The notes beneath the pieces were generated by a model. It did not search any database and had not been told where the DNA came from. It saw only the letters and a list, made by a program, of their open reading frames with translations. This document shows positions 47,938 through 57,256 of a DNA stretch of 64,000 nucleotides, in pieces. Position 1 is the stretch's first letter, and every line of letters begins with the position of its first letter. Location of the stretch: contig NZ_CAJYOJ010000022.1 of assembly GCF_913776295.1 (NCBI RefSeq), positions 1 to 64,000 of the forward strand, written 5' to 3'. Source of the stretch: an uncultured Pedobacter sp. Lineage in GTDB: Bacteria > Bacteroidota > Bacteroidia > Sphingobacteriales > Sphingobacteriaceae. The translations under genes and the position numbers were made by a program.

Positions 47938-48768
47938 ATGAAATTAAAATCAGTTTACCTTACTGCATTATTTCTATCCTTCTTTATTTTAAATGCAAAT
48001 GCCCAAAAAGGCTGGATCAATCTCTTTAATGGAAAAGATTTAAAAGACTGGAACATTAAAATTTCCAAACACGAATACAAAGAGAATTATGCCAATACTT
48101 TCCGCGTAGAAAATGGTATAATGAAAGTAAGTTATGATGGCTACAATGAATTTGACCAGCAATACGGGCACATTTTCTATAAAAAACCTTTTTCAGCCTA
48201 TCTTTTAAAAGTAACCTATCGTTTTGTGGGCGAGCAGGCTAAAGGTGGCGAAGGTTGGGCAACCCGCAACAGCGGCGCCATGCTGCACTGCCAGGATCCG
48301 GCAACGATGTTAAAAGACCAGGATTTCCCAATCTCTATCGAAGGGCAGATTTTAGGCGGAGATGGCGAACATGAACGCCATACTAGTAATGTATGCACAC
48401 CCGGAACGCTGATTAACTATAATGGTAAATTATTTACCCCACACTGCTTGGATTCTAAATCTAAAACCTATGCTGGCGACCAATGGGTAACTGCAGAATT
48501 TTTAGTCTTAGGTGATTCCGTGATTAAACACATTATAGCAGGCGAAGTTGTTTTAGAATATACCAAACCTCAAATTGGCGGCGGCAATGTTTCGAATTTT
48601 GACCCCAAAGTTAAAATTGATGGTAAACCGCTCACTTCAGGTTATATCTCCCTTCAAAGTGAGAGTCATCCAATTGAATTTAAAACGGTACAGCTGTACG
48701 ATTTGGCACCATACATGAAAGACAAAGCGAAATTGGATAAGGTATTGGCTAAAATATTAAAGGAGTAA
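47938..48768 (+). CDS. DUF1080 exported hydrolase-like protein
   Basis: A 276-aa secreted protein. The signal peptide ends at ANAQ (residues 1-22). GWINLFNGKDLKDWNIK is the DUF1080 start, and GEGWATRNSGAMLHCQDPATM and YISLQSESHPIEFKTV are conserved. DUF1080 proteins are jelly-roll folds; some act on 3-keto-disaccharides. The substrate is unknown. Confidence 0.88.
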   Translation: MKLKSVYLTALFLSFFILNANAQKGWINLFNGKDLKDWNIKISKHEYKENYANTFRVENGIMKVSYDGYNEFDQQYGHIFYKKPFSAYLLKVTYRFVGEQAKGGEGWATRNSGAMLHCQDPATMLKDQDFPISIEGQILGGDGEHERHTSNVCTPGTLINYNGKLFTPHCLDSKSKTYAGDQWVTAEFLVLGDSVIKHIIAGEVVLEYTKPQIGGGNVSNFDPKVKIDGKPLTSGYISLQSESHPIEFKTVQLYDLAPYMKDKAKLDKVLAKILKE

Positions 48769-48816
48769 ACCATAATGGCAACCGTTTGTTAAATGATGAA
48801 GCTATAAAAGTTTACG

Positions 48817-50310
48817 ATGCTCACAAAACATTTAATCAAACCGCTTACCCTCTTCATTTTCCTTTTTTTAGGTAATTTTGTTATTGCACAAACGGCCTAT
48901 CAAGTAAAAGATATTCCCGATCCAAAAAAAAATGGGGGTGGCTATGTTAGCGATCCCGATAACATTTTAGGTGCGGGAGCAGTTGGCCAACTGAACAATA
49001 CCATTGCCGACTTTGAGCTTAAAACCCATGTTCAGGTGGCGGTAGTGGTGGTTAACGATTTTGCCCATGAGCAGGAAGATTTCGACTTTGCATACGAACT
49101 GTTCAATACCTGGGGAGTAGGCTCAAAAACCAGCAATAATGGCTTGTTATTATTTATTTCGAAGACGCGGCGAAATTACAGGTTTATTACCGGTACTGGT
49201 GCAGAAGGTGTTTTGCCTGACGTAAAACTTAAACATATTGCCGAGCAGCAACTGTTGCCCGCTTTTAGAAAAAATGATTTTGCCACAGGCATTACAAACA
49301 CTATCAATGCCATTGGAGAGATTATTTTAAATCCCGAAAACAAATCGGAGCTGAACCAATTGTTCACGCAGAAAAAAAGAGATAGTGATTTTGAAAATTT
49401 CCTGCTACCTACCGGGATCATTATACTGCTTTTTTGGGGGGCATTTAAAATGGTAGACCGGCAGGCTAAAAACGCATTAAAAGACAAACCTCAATCAGAG
49501 GGCTTCCAATATGAAAAGGTAGGAAAAGGCTGTGCGGTGGCTATGATGGTCACGTTTGTAGTTGTTTTTATATTTATCTTTTTTGGAGGCTTTGGATTAG
49601 TTGAAAAAATAAGACCACAAAATATCCCTGTTATTTTGTATGTTATTTTGGCAATTGGACTTTTCGGCAGATACCTTTTCCACATTTCGGCATTACGAAG
49701 CGTCCATAATGACGATCAAAACTTTTTTAATTCGGTAGGTAGTTTTCATAAAAAGAACTTTTGGCTGATTGTCTTCTCACCCCTCATTTTAATCAGTATC
49801 CTAATGTATTTATTTAAAAGGGCTAAGAATATGAGTCGTTTTAAAGCTGTACTGGATAGTAAGGGACGGGAAATGGTGCGTTTGGACAGGGATATCAATA
49901 TTGAGGGTGAACCATTTTTAACGAAGGGCCAGCGTAGAGAGGAGATAGTAAAAACATACGATTATGATATCTGGGAAAGCGTTGATCATAAAGAACACAT
50001 CGTTAAAGCTTGGCCTGCCGAGGCTTACAACAGCTATACTGAATGTCCTGACTGTTATTTCCGCACCTACCAGGTCAACAAAAAGGTAATTACTAAAAAA
50101 GCTACCTATAATCATGAGGGGCAGGCAAAAATAATAAACGAATGTAGCTTTTGTAAAAAAACAGAATTTGTAAAATGGATGACCCTGGCCATGTTGGTTA
50201 AATCGAGTTCTTCCTCCGGTTCTTCTTCATCTGGCAGTTCATCATCTTCATCATCAAGCAGCTGGGGCGGTGGAAGTAGCAGCGGTGGTGGCACTGGGGG
50301 AAGCTGGTAA
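48817..50310 (+). CDS. TPM-domain membrane protein with Ser/Gly-rich tail
   Basis: A 497-aa protein. After a signal peptide (to VIAQ, residue 25), a TPM domain (about residues 38-170; ADFELKTHVQVAVVVVNDF) faces the periplasm. Three hydrophobic segments follow (about residues 187-205, 240-265, 270-290). A zinc-ribbon-like pair, CPDC and CSFC (about residues 409 and 444), and a tail of mostly Ser and Gly (last 35 residues) end the chain. TPM domains are linked to photosystem or membrane protein quality control; the role here is unknown. Confidence 0.82.
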   Translation: MLTKHLIKPLTLFIFLFLGNFVIAQTAYQVKDIPDPKKNGGGYVSDPDNILGAGAVGQLNNTIADFELKTHVQVAVVVVNDFAHEQEDFDFAYELFNTWGVGSKTSNNGLLLFISKTRRNYRFITGTGAEGVLPDVKLKHIAEQQLLPAFRKNDFATGITNTINAIGEIILNPENKSELNQLFTQKKRDSDFENFLLPTGIIILLFWGAFKMVDRQAKNALKDKPQSEGFQYEKVGKGCAVAMMVTFVVVFIFIFFGGFGLVEKIRPQNIPVILYVILAIGLFGRYLFHISALRSVHNDDQNFFNSVGSFHKKNFWLIVFSPLILISILMYLFKRAKNMSRFKAVLDSKGREMVRLDRDINIEGEPFLTKGQRREEIVKTYDYDIWESVDHKEHIVKAWPAEAYNSYTECPDCYFRTYQVNKKVITKKATYNHEGQAKIINECSFCKKTEFVKWMTLAMLVKSSSSSGSSSSGSSSSSSSSSWGGGSSSGGGTGGSW

Positions 50311-50495
50311 TTAGCTTACCTTTTTATAAGTGAACATCCGCCTGTACAAAAGATGTATTTGAAGAAAGATAATCCCTTTTTTCAAACTTATCCTTACCTA
50401 TTGAAAGTATTTTCTAATTTTGAAACACTTAGCACGGTGTTTGCTTATAGCGTGTTTGCGATTACTGATTAAACTGTTCGCAGAAACTTATATTT

Positions 50496-51479
50496 ATGAC
50501 TAGAATTTTCTTCCTCCTCATTGCGCTTTCTATTTTTGCTAACCGATTAAACGCACAAGATCAGTATCGTGTTAAGGCCGATCAATTGCGTGTTAGAGAA
50601 AGCAGCAATCCAAATAGTAAGATTGTTGGAAATATAGCTCAAAATGAGAAGATTACGGTTTTAGATGCCAGCGACACCAGGTTTTACAAAGTAAAGTTTA
50701 AAAACCGCGAAGGCTGGGTAAGCAAAGATTTCGTTGAAAAAATTGCTCCGGCAGCCAGCCCTACAAGTCCACAGACAACTAATACACAGCCTGATGCTGC
50801 TGCTTCCCAAACGGCAGCAAACACTGACATGTATCGGGTAACTGCCGACGATTTAAGGGTTAGGCAACAAGCTGATCCGAAAAGTAAAATTGTGGGATAT
50901 CTACCTAAAAATGAAAATGTTGCCGTTATCGATTCTTCTAATACCAGCTTTTATAAAATAAAAGTAACCAATGGCGAAGGATGGGTAAGCAAAGAATTTT
51001 TGGTCAGGATTTCGCCTGTAAAAGCGAAAGTCGAAAAAAAGAACGTCACAGCATCCGTACCCCAGGAAAAACAAGATTACACAAACATCATCTTTTTTGC
51101 CGTAGTAGCGCTGATACTGATTACCATATTATACTTTTCGATTAAATATGCCAGCGGCAATAAGTTTTTGATCGGGTTTTCGGTAATTGTGATTCTGGTC
51201 ATCGGGTATTTCTGTTATATCACCTTTATACAGGCAAAAGTGGTAACAGGTACCTTTGCCAGCAATGAAGATATACAGTACAAATCATTTAATTTCAAAT
51301 CAAAAGATTCTGTGACCGTTACCGATGCCTATACCGACTCTGTTTTCACCTCTAAATACGTGATTGATGGCGATATGATTAAATTGTACGACCAGCAAAA
51401 CACCATTATGCTTTTAATAAGGGATGAAAAAACATTAATTGGAGAAGGTTTTACCAGGGGGACTTTTACGAAGAGATAA
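50496..51479 (+). CDS. Protein with two bacterial SH3 domains and a membrane segment
   Basis: A 327-aa envelope protein. The signal peptide is residues 1-20, then two near-identical SH3b repeats: YRVKADQLRVRESSNPNSKIVG (about residue 24) and YRVTADDLRVRQQADPKSKIVG (about residue 113), joined by a Thr/Ala/Gln-rich linker. Two hydrophobic segments follow (about residues 197-215 and 224-243), then a beta-rich C-terminus. SH3b domains bind cell-wall glycans or peptides. The two copies indicate internal duplication. Confidence 0.85.
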   Translation: MTRIFFLLIALSIFANRLNAQDQYRVKADQLRVRESSNPNSKIVGNIAQNEKITVLDASDTRFYKVKFKNREGWVSKDFVEKIAPAASPTSPQTTNTQPDAAASQTAANTDMYRVTADDLRVRQQADPKSKIVGYLPKNENVAVIDSSNTSFYKIKVTNGEGWVSKEFLVRISPVKAKVEKKNVTASVPQEKQDYTNIIFFAVVALILITILYFSIKYASGNKFLIGFSVIVILVIGYFCYITFIQAKVVTGTFASNEDIQYKSFNFKSKDSVTVTDAYTDSVFTSKYVIDGDMIKLYDQQNTIMLLIRDEKTLIGEGFTRGTFTKR

Positions 51480-51975
51480 ATCAGGGATCACCAAATGTTC
51501 CTCGGGAATGAAAAAATGTACATTTTTTTTCTACCGATAATTCACCTCGCCGGGACGATTATTCTTAACAAATCACCAGTTGCGGCCTAATTGGGCGATT
51601 TGCAATAGAAGACAAACCGGCAAACTTTACAAGCCGTCCCATCGGGATGCTTGCCAGGTAGCAAATAACCGATGTTATTTGTGTTTCGTTCCGTAGGAAC
51701 GTTTGGTAGGTGTTTGTGCACACCCCCTTATTTATAAACCTGATAGAGCGGAATAGCCCGGAGTGCAGCGAGGACTATAAGCGATAGCGGGACTGCTGAT
51801 TCCGATGAAATGCGGAATGTTCATTTACTAATAAGGATGAAAAATCAATTCAAACCTTGTAATTCCCTAGTAGCAGATCCAGAAATAAATTCAGGATCAC
51901 GGACCGATAAATTATAATCAGCTAAAAATCAGCAAGATTTATTAAAAAAATCTTTTCTATTAATTAAAATATTTT

Positions 51976-51983
51976 TACCTTTG
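51976..51983 (+). promoter_or_regulatory. -7 box (TACCTTTG) for rpsA
   Basis: A perfect TAnnTTTG match 37 bp before ATG 52021. A weak TTTTC lies near the -33 position. Confidence 0.6.
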
Positions 51984-52004
51984 CATTCCCTAAATAGGGA
52001 AAAA

Positions 52005-52010
52005 AGGAGA
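52005..52010 (+). promoter_or_regulatory. Strong Shine-Dalgarno of rpsA (AGGAGA)
   Basis: AGGAGA lies 10 nt before the rpsA ATG. Most genes in this window lack such a site, so it is notable for Bacteroidota. Confidence 0.65.
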
Positions 52011-52020
52011 CAATTAATTA

Positions 52021-53955
52021 ATGGCTAAAAAACAAGTAGCAGAAAAAGAATTAGCAGCAAAAACAGCTGAACTTCAGGGAGAAGGCGGACGCCTGACTGA
52101 AAAAGAAACTATTGAATCAGAAGCTGATTCAGTTTCGATCGAATCGATCAAATCATCATTAGCAACACCAAGCGAAGATTTCGACTGGGATGCAGATGAA
52201 AAAGTTTTTGGTAACTACAATGAAGCAGACCGTAAAAAGTTTGAAGATATGTATGCCGGAACATTCAACCAGATCACTAAAGGTGAAATTATCAGCGGTA
52301 TCGTTGTTTCAATCAACAACAAAGATGTAGTATTAAACGTAGGTTTCAAATCAGACGGTTTGGTTTCTACTTCAGAATTCCGTGATACACCAGATCTAAA
52401 AATCGGCGATTCAGTTGACGTATTCGTTGAGGCACCAGAAGATGCTAACGGTCAATTGATCCTTTCACGCAAAAGAGCAAAAACCCAAAGATCATGGGAA
52501 GCAATCAATGAGGCGCTTGAGAACGACAGAATCATCAACGGTTTCGTTAAGAGCCGTACAAAAGGTGGTTTGATTGTTGATATCATGGGCGTTGAGGCTT
52601 TCTTACCAGGATCTCAAATTGATATTAAACCTATCCGCGATTACGATGTATACGTGGGTAAAACAATGGAATTTAAAGTTGTTAAAATTAACCATGAGTT
52701 TAAAAACGTAGTTGTTTCTCATAAAGTGTTAATTGAAGACGATTTGGAAAGCCAAAAAGTAGAGATCGTTTCTAAATTAGAAAAAGGTCAGGTATTGGAA
52801 GGTACTGTTAAAAACATTACTGATTTCGGTGTGTTCATCGATTTAGGCGGTGTTGACGGTTTACTTCACATTACTGACATTTCTTGGGGCCGCATAGAGC
52901 ATCCAAAAGAAGTATTATCATTAGATGAAAAAATCAACGTGGTTGTTTTAGATTTCGATGATGAGAAAAAACGTATCGCTTTAGGCTTGAAACAATTAAC
53001 TCCACACCCTTGGGAAAACTTAAGTGCTGACATTCAGGTTGGTTCAAAAGTAAAAGGAAAAATCGTAACTGTTGCAGATTACGGTGCTTTCTTAGAAATC
53101 ATCCCAGGTGTTGAAGGTTTAATCCACGTTTCGGAAATGAGCTGGTCGCAAAACTTAAGAAACCCGCAAGAGTTCTTAAAAGTTGGTGACGAGATCGAAG
53201 CTGAAGTATTAACTTTAGACAGAGACGAGCGCAAAATGAGCTTAGGTATTAAACAATTATCTAACGATCCATGGCAAGAAGTTGCTGCTAAATTCCCGGT
53301 TGGAAGCAAGCACAAAGCAACTGTTAAAAACATGACTAACTTCGGTGTATTTGTTGAAATCGAAGAAGGTATCGATGGTTTAATCCACATCTCTGACTTA
53401 TCATGGTCTAAAAAAGTTAACCACCCTAATGAATTTACTAAAGTTGGTGATGTATTAGACGTTGTTGTTTTAGAATTAGATGTTGATAACCGTAAATTAA
53501 GCTTAGGTCACAAACAACTGGAAGAAAACCCTTGGGATACTTTCGAAACGATTTTCACTTTAGATTCGGTTCACCAGGGTACTGTTGTTAAAGTAACTGA
53601 TAAAGGTGCTGTTATTGCTTTACCTTATGGTGTAGAAGGTTTCGTACCAACTAAACACATGGTTAAAGAAGATGGTACTTCAGTTAAAGCTGAAGAAACC
53701 AATGACTTCAAAATCATTGAATTCAACAAAGAAGCAAAACGTATCGTAGTATCTCACGCCCGTATCTGGGAAGAGGTTAAAGCTGAGGCTGTAGCAGAAG
53801 AAAGAAATGCTAAGAAAAAAGAAGCTAAAGCTGCTGTAACTGCGGTTAAAAAAGTTAAAGATTCTGTAGAGAAATCTACTTTAGGAGACTTAGACGTATT
53901 GGCTCAATTGAAATCACAATTAGAAGGTGAAGAAAGCAAAGCTAAAAAAGGCTAG
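52021..53955 (+). CDS. rpsA: 30S ribosomal protein S1
   Basis: A 644-aa protein with six S1/OB repeats (about residues 90-560; for example GTVKNITDFGVFIDLGGVDGLLHITDISW), separated by conserved linkers ending in GLKQL. S1 binds mRNA on the small subunit. An acidic N-terminal extension and a Lys/Ala/Glu-rich C-terminal tail (from about residue 585) flank the repeats. A perfect terminator follows. Confidence 0.97.
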   Translation: MAKKQVAEKELAAKTAELQGEGGRLTEKETIESEADSVSIESIKSSLATPSEDFDWDADEKVFGNYNEADRKKFEDMYAGTFNQITKGEIISGIVVSINNKDVVLNVGFKSDGLVSTSEFRDTPDLKIGDSVDVFVEAPEDANGQLILSRKRAKTQRSWEAINEALENDRIINGFVKSRTKGGLIVDIMGVEAFLPGSQIDIKPIRDYDVYVGKTMEFKVVKINHEFKNVVVSHKVLIEDDLESQKVEIVSKLEKGQVLEGTVKNITDFGVFIDLGGVDGLLHITDISWGRIEHPKEVLSLDEKINVVVLDFDDEKKRIALGLKQLTPHPWENLSADIQVGSKVKGKIVTVADYGAFLEIIPGVEGLIHVSEMSWSQNLRNPQEFLKVGDEIEAEVLTLDRDERKMSLGIKQLSNDPWQEVAAKFPVGSKHKATVKNMTNFGVFVEIEEGIDGLIHISDLSWSKKVNHPNEFTKVGDVLDVVVLELDVDNRKLSLGHKQLEENPWDTFETIFTLDSVHQGTVVKVTDKGAVIALPYGVEGFVPTKHMVKEDGTSVKAEETNDFKIIEFNKEAKRIVVSHARIWEEVKAEAVAEERNAKKKEAKAAVTAVKKVKDSVEKSTLGDLDVLAQLKSQLEGEESKAKKG

Positions 53956-53975
53956 TTCTTTTTAACTGAATATTT

Positions 53976-54009
53976 AATCCCGATAGCGAAAGTTATCGGG
54001 ATTTTTTTT
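53976..54009 (+). terminator. rpsA terminator
   Basis: AATCCCGATA and TATCGGGATT form a 10-bp stem with an 8-nt loop, followed by a run of T. It is 20 bp after the rpsA stop. Confidence 0.93.
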
Positions 54010-54014
54010 GCGCC

Positions 54015-54052
54015 ATCCTGTAAGGTTTTTGAAACCTCACAGGATTTTTTTT
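54015..54052 (+). terminator. Second hairpin with T-run after rpsA
   Basis: ATCCTGT-A-AGGTTT pairs with AAACCT-C-ACAGGAT around a TTG loop, with one A-C mismatch, and T8 follows. It may back up the first terminator. Confidence 0.75.
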
Positions 54053-54114
54053 ATCCTACAATCTATACCAAGTAGCCACGGAAACACGGAGTGCACGGAT
54101 CTGATACTTAAGTG

Positions 54115-54230
54115 GTCATTGCGAGGAGGTACGACGAAGCAATCTTTCATATTGGCGATTCCTGCAAGAAAGATTGCTTCCCCGAAAGGTCGGGACAGGC
54201 TGTCGGCTGAAAAAGTCTCCTCGCAATGAC
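54115..54230. repeat. Nested inverted repeat (GTCATTGCGAGGAG family)
   Basis: GTCATTGCGAGGAG (54115-54128) pairs with CTCCTCGCAATGAC (54217-54230), and GAAGCAATCTTTC (54136-54148) with GAAAGATTGCTTC (54168-54180). The two stems total 27 bp. It belongs to the same general class as 25785-25848. Confidence 0.85.
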
Positions 54231-54300
54231 GAGTTTTTTTATTATGTAACATAAGTAATCCGTTCTGCTATCTTATTCCATACATCTCTCCTTTTATCAC

Positions 54301-54308
54301 TACTTTTG
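54301..54308 (+). promoter_or_regulatory. -7 box (TACTTTTG) for the GH20 gene
   Basis: TAnnTTTG match 25 bp before ATG 54334. Confidence 0.5.
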
Positions 54309-54333
54309 AAATTGTAACCCAGCCTTTTTCATT

Positions 54334-56001
54334 ATGAGAAAAATTATCTTGTTGTTTCTGACCGTTATTTCGTTTAAACTTTCTGCACAGGAAATTAATA
54401 TTATCCCACAGCCCGTACAATTGAAGACCAATCCGAATGAGCTGCCATTTAAAATAGATAGCACTACTGTATTATATTCAAACGATTCTTCTGCCACTGC
54501 ATCGATAGAATTCCTACAAAACTATCTTAGTTTAAACTATAACTTCAAACTCAAAACAACTAGAATTCCGGATATAAACCGAACCAACGCTATAAATTTG
54601 ATACTAAGTGATAAAATTTCTAATCCAAAAGAATACATCTTAACGGTTACGAATAAAGCAATTATTATAGGCGGTAGATCTGACACAGCCATCTTCCAAG
54701 GTATCCAAACCTTGATTCAGCTATTGCCAACTTCAAAACACTTTCCACTTCAAATTCCTGCGGTTTCTATAACCGACTATCCCCGCTTCGACTACCGCGG
54801 CATGCACCTCGATGTAAGCCGTCATTTTTTTGATGTTGCCTTTGTAAAACAGTACATTGATTATTTAGCACTGCATAAAATGAACTATTTCCACTGGCAT
54901 TTAACTGATGATCATGGCTGGCGGATTGAAATCAAAAAGTATCCAAAACTAACCGAAGTTGGTGCCTGGCGCAATGGCAGTATTGTTGGCTTATGGCCGG
55001 GAAAGGGAAATGAAAATATTAAATATCAGGTATTACCTAACGAAATTAAAATTACGCCAAAAGATGCCGTTATTAAAACGGATGGCATACGCCATGGTGG
55101 TTTTTATACCCAGAAACAGGTTAAAGAAGTGGTGGATTATGCGGCTAAACGTTACATCACCATTATTCCCGAAATTGAAATGCCAGCACACAGCATGGCT
55201 TTATTGGCGGCCTATCCTGAATTAGGTACTGAACCGAACAAAAAATATACAGTTGCCGAAACCTGGGGAATGATGAACAAATACAACAATGTACTGCAGC
55301 CCTCCGACACTACTTTTAAGTTTTTAGAAAATGTTTTAACAGAGGTAATGGAATTATTCCCCTCTCCATATATCCACATTGGTGGCGATGAAGCTTCTAA
55401 AGTATGGTGGAAACAATCAGCTGTTTCTCAACGGATCATGAAATCCAATGGTTTAAAAACCGAGAGTGAACTGCAAAGTTATTTTATCCGCAGGATGGAG
55501 AAATTTGTAAACAGCAAAGGTAAAACCATTATTGGGTGGAACGAAATTTTACAGGGCGGCCTGGCACCAAATGCCGTGGTAATGAGCTGGCAGGGAGAGA
55601 AAGGAGGCATTGAGGCGGCCAGGCAAAATCATAAAGCCATCATGACGCCAGAAAATACCATGTATTTTAACCATAGGCAGTTCGTAAAAGAAGATAGCCT
55701 GGCTGCAAATAAGTTTTCGCCCCTGATTGATGTTTACAATTATGAACCCATACCTACTGAATTAAATGCCGAACAGGCAAAATACATTTGGGGTGCGCAG
55801 GGCTGTTTATGGACCGAATACATCACCACTCCTGCTAAAGTACAATATCAGCTTTTCCCAAGGTTAGATGCCCTGAGCGAAATTTTGTGGAGTCCGAAAG
55901 AAAAACGAAATTACCCGGATTTTCGGAAACGGCTTAAAGAACAGTTTAAGCGCTATGATTTAATGGGCATTACCTACTCGAAAAGGTATTTAGAAAATTA
56001 G
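54334..56001 (+). CDS. GH20 beta-N-acetylhexosaminidase
   Basis: A 555-aa exported enzyme. The signal peptide is residues 1-18 (LSAQ). A GH20b N-terminal domain (about residues 20-140) precedes the catalytic TIM barrel, which begins RFDYRGMHLDVSRHFF. The catalytic Asp-Glu pair is in HIGGDEASKVWW (about residue 350). It releases terminal N-acetylglucosamine or N-acetylgalactosamine from glycans in the envelope. It converges on and overlaps the AraC gene by 4 bp. Confidence 0.94.
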   Translation: MRKIILLFLTVISFKLSAQEINIIPQPVQLKTNPNELPFKIDSTTVLYSNDSSATASIEFLQNYLSLNYNFKLKTTRIPDINRTNAINLILSDKISNPKEYILTVTNKAIIIGGRSDTAIFQGIQTLIQLLPTSKHFPLQIPAVSITDYPRFDYRGMHLDVSRHFFDVAFVKQYIDYLALHKMNYFHWHLTDDHGWRIEIKKYPKLTEVGAWRNGSIVGLWPGKGNENIKYQVLPNEIKITPKDAVIKTDGIRHGGFYTQKQVKEVVDYAAKRYITIIPEIEMPAHSMALLAAYPELGTEPNKKYTVAETWGMMNKYNNVLQPSDTTFKFLENVLTEVMELFPSPYIHIGGDEASKVWWKQSAVSQRIMKSNGLKTESELQSYFIRRMEKFVNSKGKTIIGWNEILQGGLAPNAVVMSWQGEKGGIEAARQNHKAIMTPENTMYFNHRQFVKEDSLAANKFSPLIDVYNYEPIPTELNAEQAKYIWGAQGCLWTEYITTPAKVQYQLFPRLDALSEILWSPKEKRNYPDFRKRLKEQFKRYDLMGITYSKRYLEN

Positions 56002-56924
56002 TGGATGATCTGTTTTGCCAACTGTACCTGATAAGTGCCAGGTGTGATCCCCACAATCTTTTTAAATGCCCTGATAAAATAATTCGCATCGTTAAAACCG
56101 AGTTCATAACTTATCGAAGCCACTTTTGCACCGGGCCGGGTAAGCAAGGTTTTGGCTTTGTTAATTTTTTCAGCCAGGATAAAATCATTAGGACTAATCC
56201 CCAATTCGCGTTTAAATAACCGATAAAAGGTTGCCTTGCTCATACAAGCCTTATCGCTCAGGCTATTGATGCTGATTTTTTCGTTCAGGTTAGCCTTAAT
56301 GTAATTCAGCACAAAGGCCAATGGATTTTGATTGATGTTATAACCTTCGTCGCTGATGGTTTTAAGATTTTGAGTCTGCATAATGCGCACCAGCAATTCT
56401 TTCAAGGTTAAATCGGCCAGTACATCTTTTTCCTTGCTACGTTCGGAACAAATTCGGATGACCTTATTAATGAGGTAGGCAATTTCTTCATTGTTGTAAA
56501 AGTGGTACTCATCATAATTCAATAACCACTTTTCATTACTTCCCTCCTTTGGGAAAAACTCGTTTAAATAAGCAATCGTTTTTTGGATCTGTTCCTGATC
56601 AATAGCCAGGGCAATACATTGCGTAGGATTTTGATTGGTAGCTTCCGGAAAATCAATTTCCATGGTAACCGACGGAGGAACAATAACCGTCTGCCCGGGA
56701 AAATAATCAAATCCCGCTTTATCAAACAGGTGCATTACTTTTTTCCCTCTCAGCATACTCGTAATCACAAAATCATTAAAAGTAAGGGGAACCTTATAAG
56801 ATTGGGTATAGGTTTCGAAAACATTTAATTCACAACGCTCCAAAGTATAAGAGGTCCTGTTCTCAACCAGTGTCTGTAAAGTTTCCGTGGTACTGAGTTT
56901 TACCTGATTTAATGTATGTTGCAT
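55998..56924 (-). CDS. AraC family regulator, likely for the aldehyde dehydrogenase
   Basis: A 308-aa protein. The N-terminal half (residues 1-190) is the AraC-type N-terminal sensing domain (ERCELNVFETY, PPSVTMEIDFPEA). The last 100 residues are two helix-turn-helices (SINSLSDKACMSKATFYRLFKRELG and ISYELGFNDANYFIRAFKKIVG). Divergence from the aldehyde dehydrogenase at 57257 with a 332-bp spacer suggests control of that gene. An inverted repeat overlaps its own -7 box. Confidence 0.93.
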   Translation of the reverse strand: MQHTLNQVKLSTTETLQTLVENRTSYTLERCELNVFETYTQSYKVPLTFNDFVITSMLRGKKVMHLFDKAGFDYFPGQTVIVPPSVTMEIDFPEATNQNPTQCIALAIDQEQIQKTIAYLNEFFPKEGSNEKWLLNYDEYHFYNNEEIAYLINKVIRICSERSKEKDVLADLTLKELLVRIMQTQNLKTISDEGYNINQNPLAFVLNYIKANLNEKISINSLSDKACMSKATFYRLFKRELGISPNDFILAEKINKAKTLLTRPGAKVASISYELGFNDANYFIRAFKKIVGITPGTYQVQLAKQIIH

Positions 56925-56935
56925 AAACCGATATA

Positions 56936-56966
56936 ATTTGGTTAGACTTAATTACTATAACCAAAT
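56936..56966. promoter_or_regulatory. Inverted repeat ATTTGGTTA/TAACCAAAT (candidate operator)
   Basis: A perfect 9-bp inverted repeat with a 13-bp spacer starts 12 bp upstream of the AraC gene. It overlaps the -7 box, so binding would block that promoter. Confidence 0.55.
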
Positions 56967-56969
56967 ATA
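56962..56969 (-). promoter_or_regulatory. -7 box (TATATTTG) for araC-type gene
   Basis: A TAnnTTTG match on the minus strand, 37 bp before the start at 56924. Confidence 0.55.
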
Positions 56970-57256
56970 ATGATTTCTAACTTTCAAATCAGTCATTCGA
57001 AAACCCTGTTATCAGGCAACATAATATTATTTCCACTGGCTGAACCGTGAAGCAGCTAGCGTTATAAAATGGTTACAAAACCTGAAACAATAATGCTATC
57101 GATTGATCCGATTATCCTATCTGTACCAGGTCATTTGCCTTTAGGTTTGTATTAACCAAATCTTATTACCGTAAAATCATGATGAGCCATACCATTAAAA
57201 ATTCTATGTCAAACCTGCTCAGAATGGTTTTTAAAATTTAATCATCAATAATAATT

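Larger units (their letters stand above)
51480..52020. repeat. Intergenic region with degenerate GC-rich repeat and rpsA promoter
   Basis: No gene in 541 bp. From about 51730 to 51810 the segment with GAATAGCCCGGAGTGCAGCG and GCGATAGCGGGACT resembles the GC-rich part of the repeat at 1-522. The final 60 bp holds the rpsA promoter TACCTTTG and the GGAG ribosome-binding site. Confidence 0.55.
53956..54333. repeat. Intergenic region with two hairpin terminators and an inverted repeat
   Basis: It contains the rpsA terminator, a second hairpin with T-run (54015-54052), and a long nested inverted repeat (54115-54230), described separately. No gene. Confidence 0.75.
56925..57256. promoter_or_regulatory. 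Divergent control region between araC-type and ALDH genes
   Basis: This 332-bp spacer contains no gene. It holds the araC-side -7 box and a 9-bp inverted repeat (both listed separately). The ALDH-side promoter was not identified. Confidence 0.5.
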
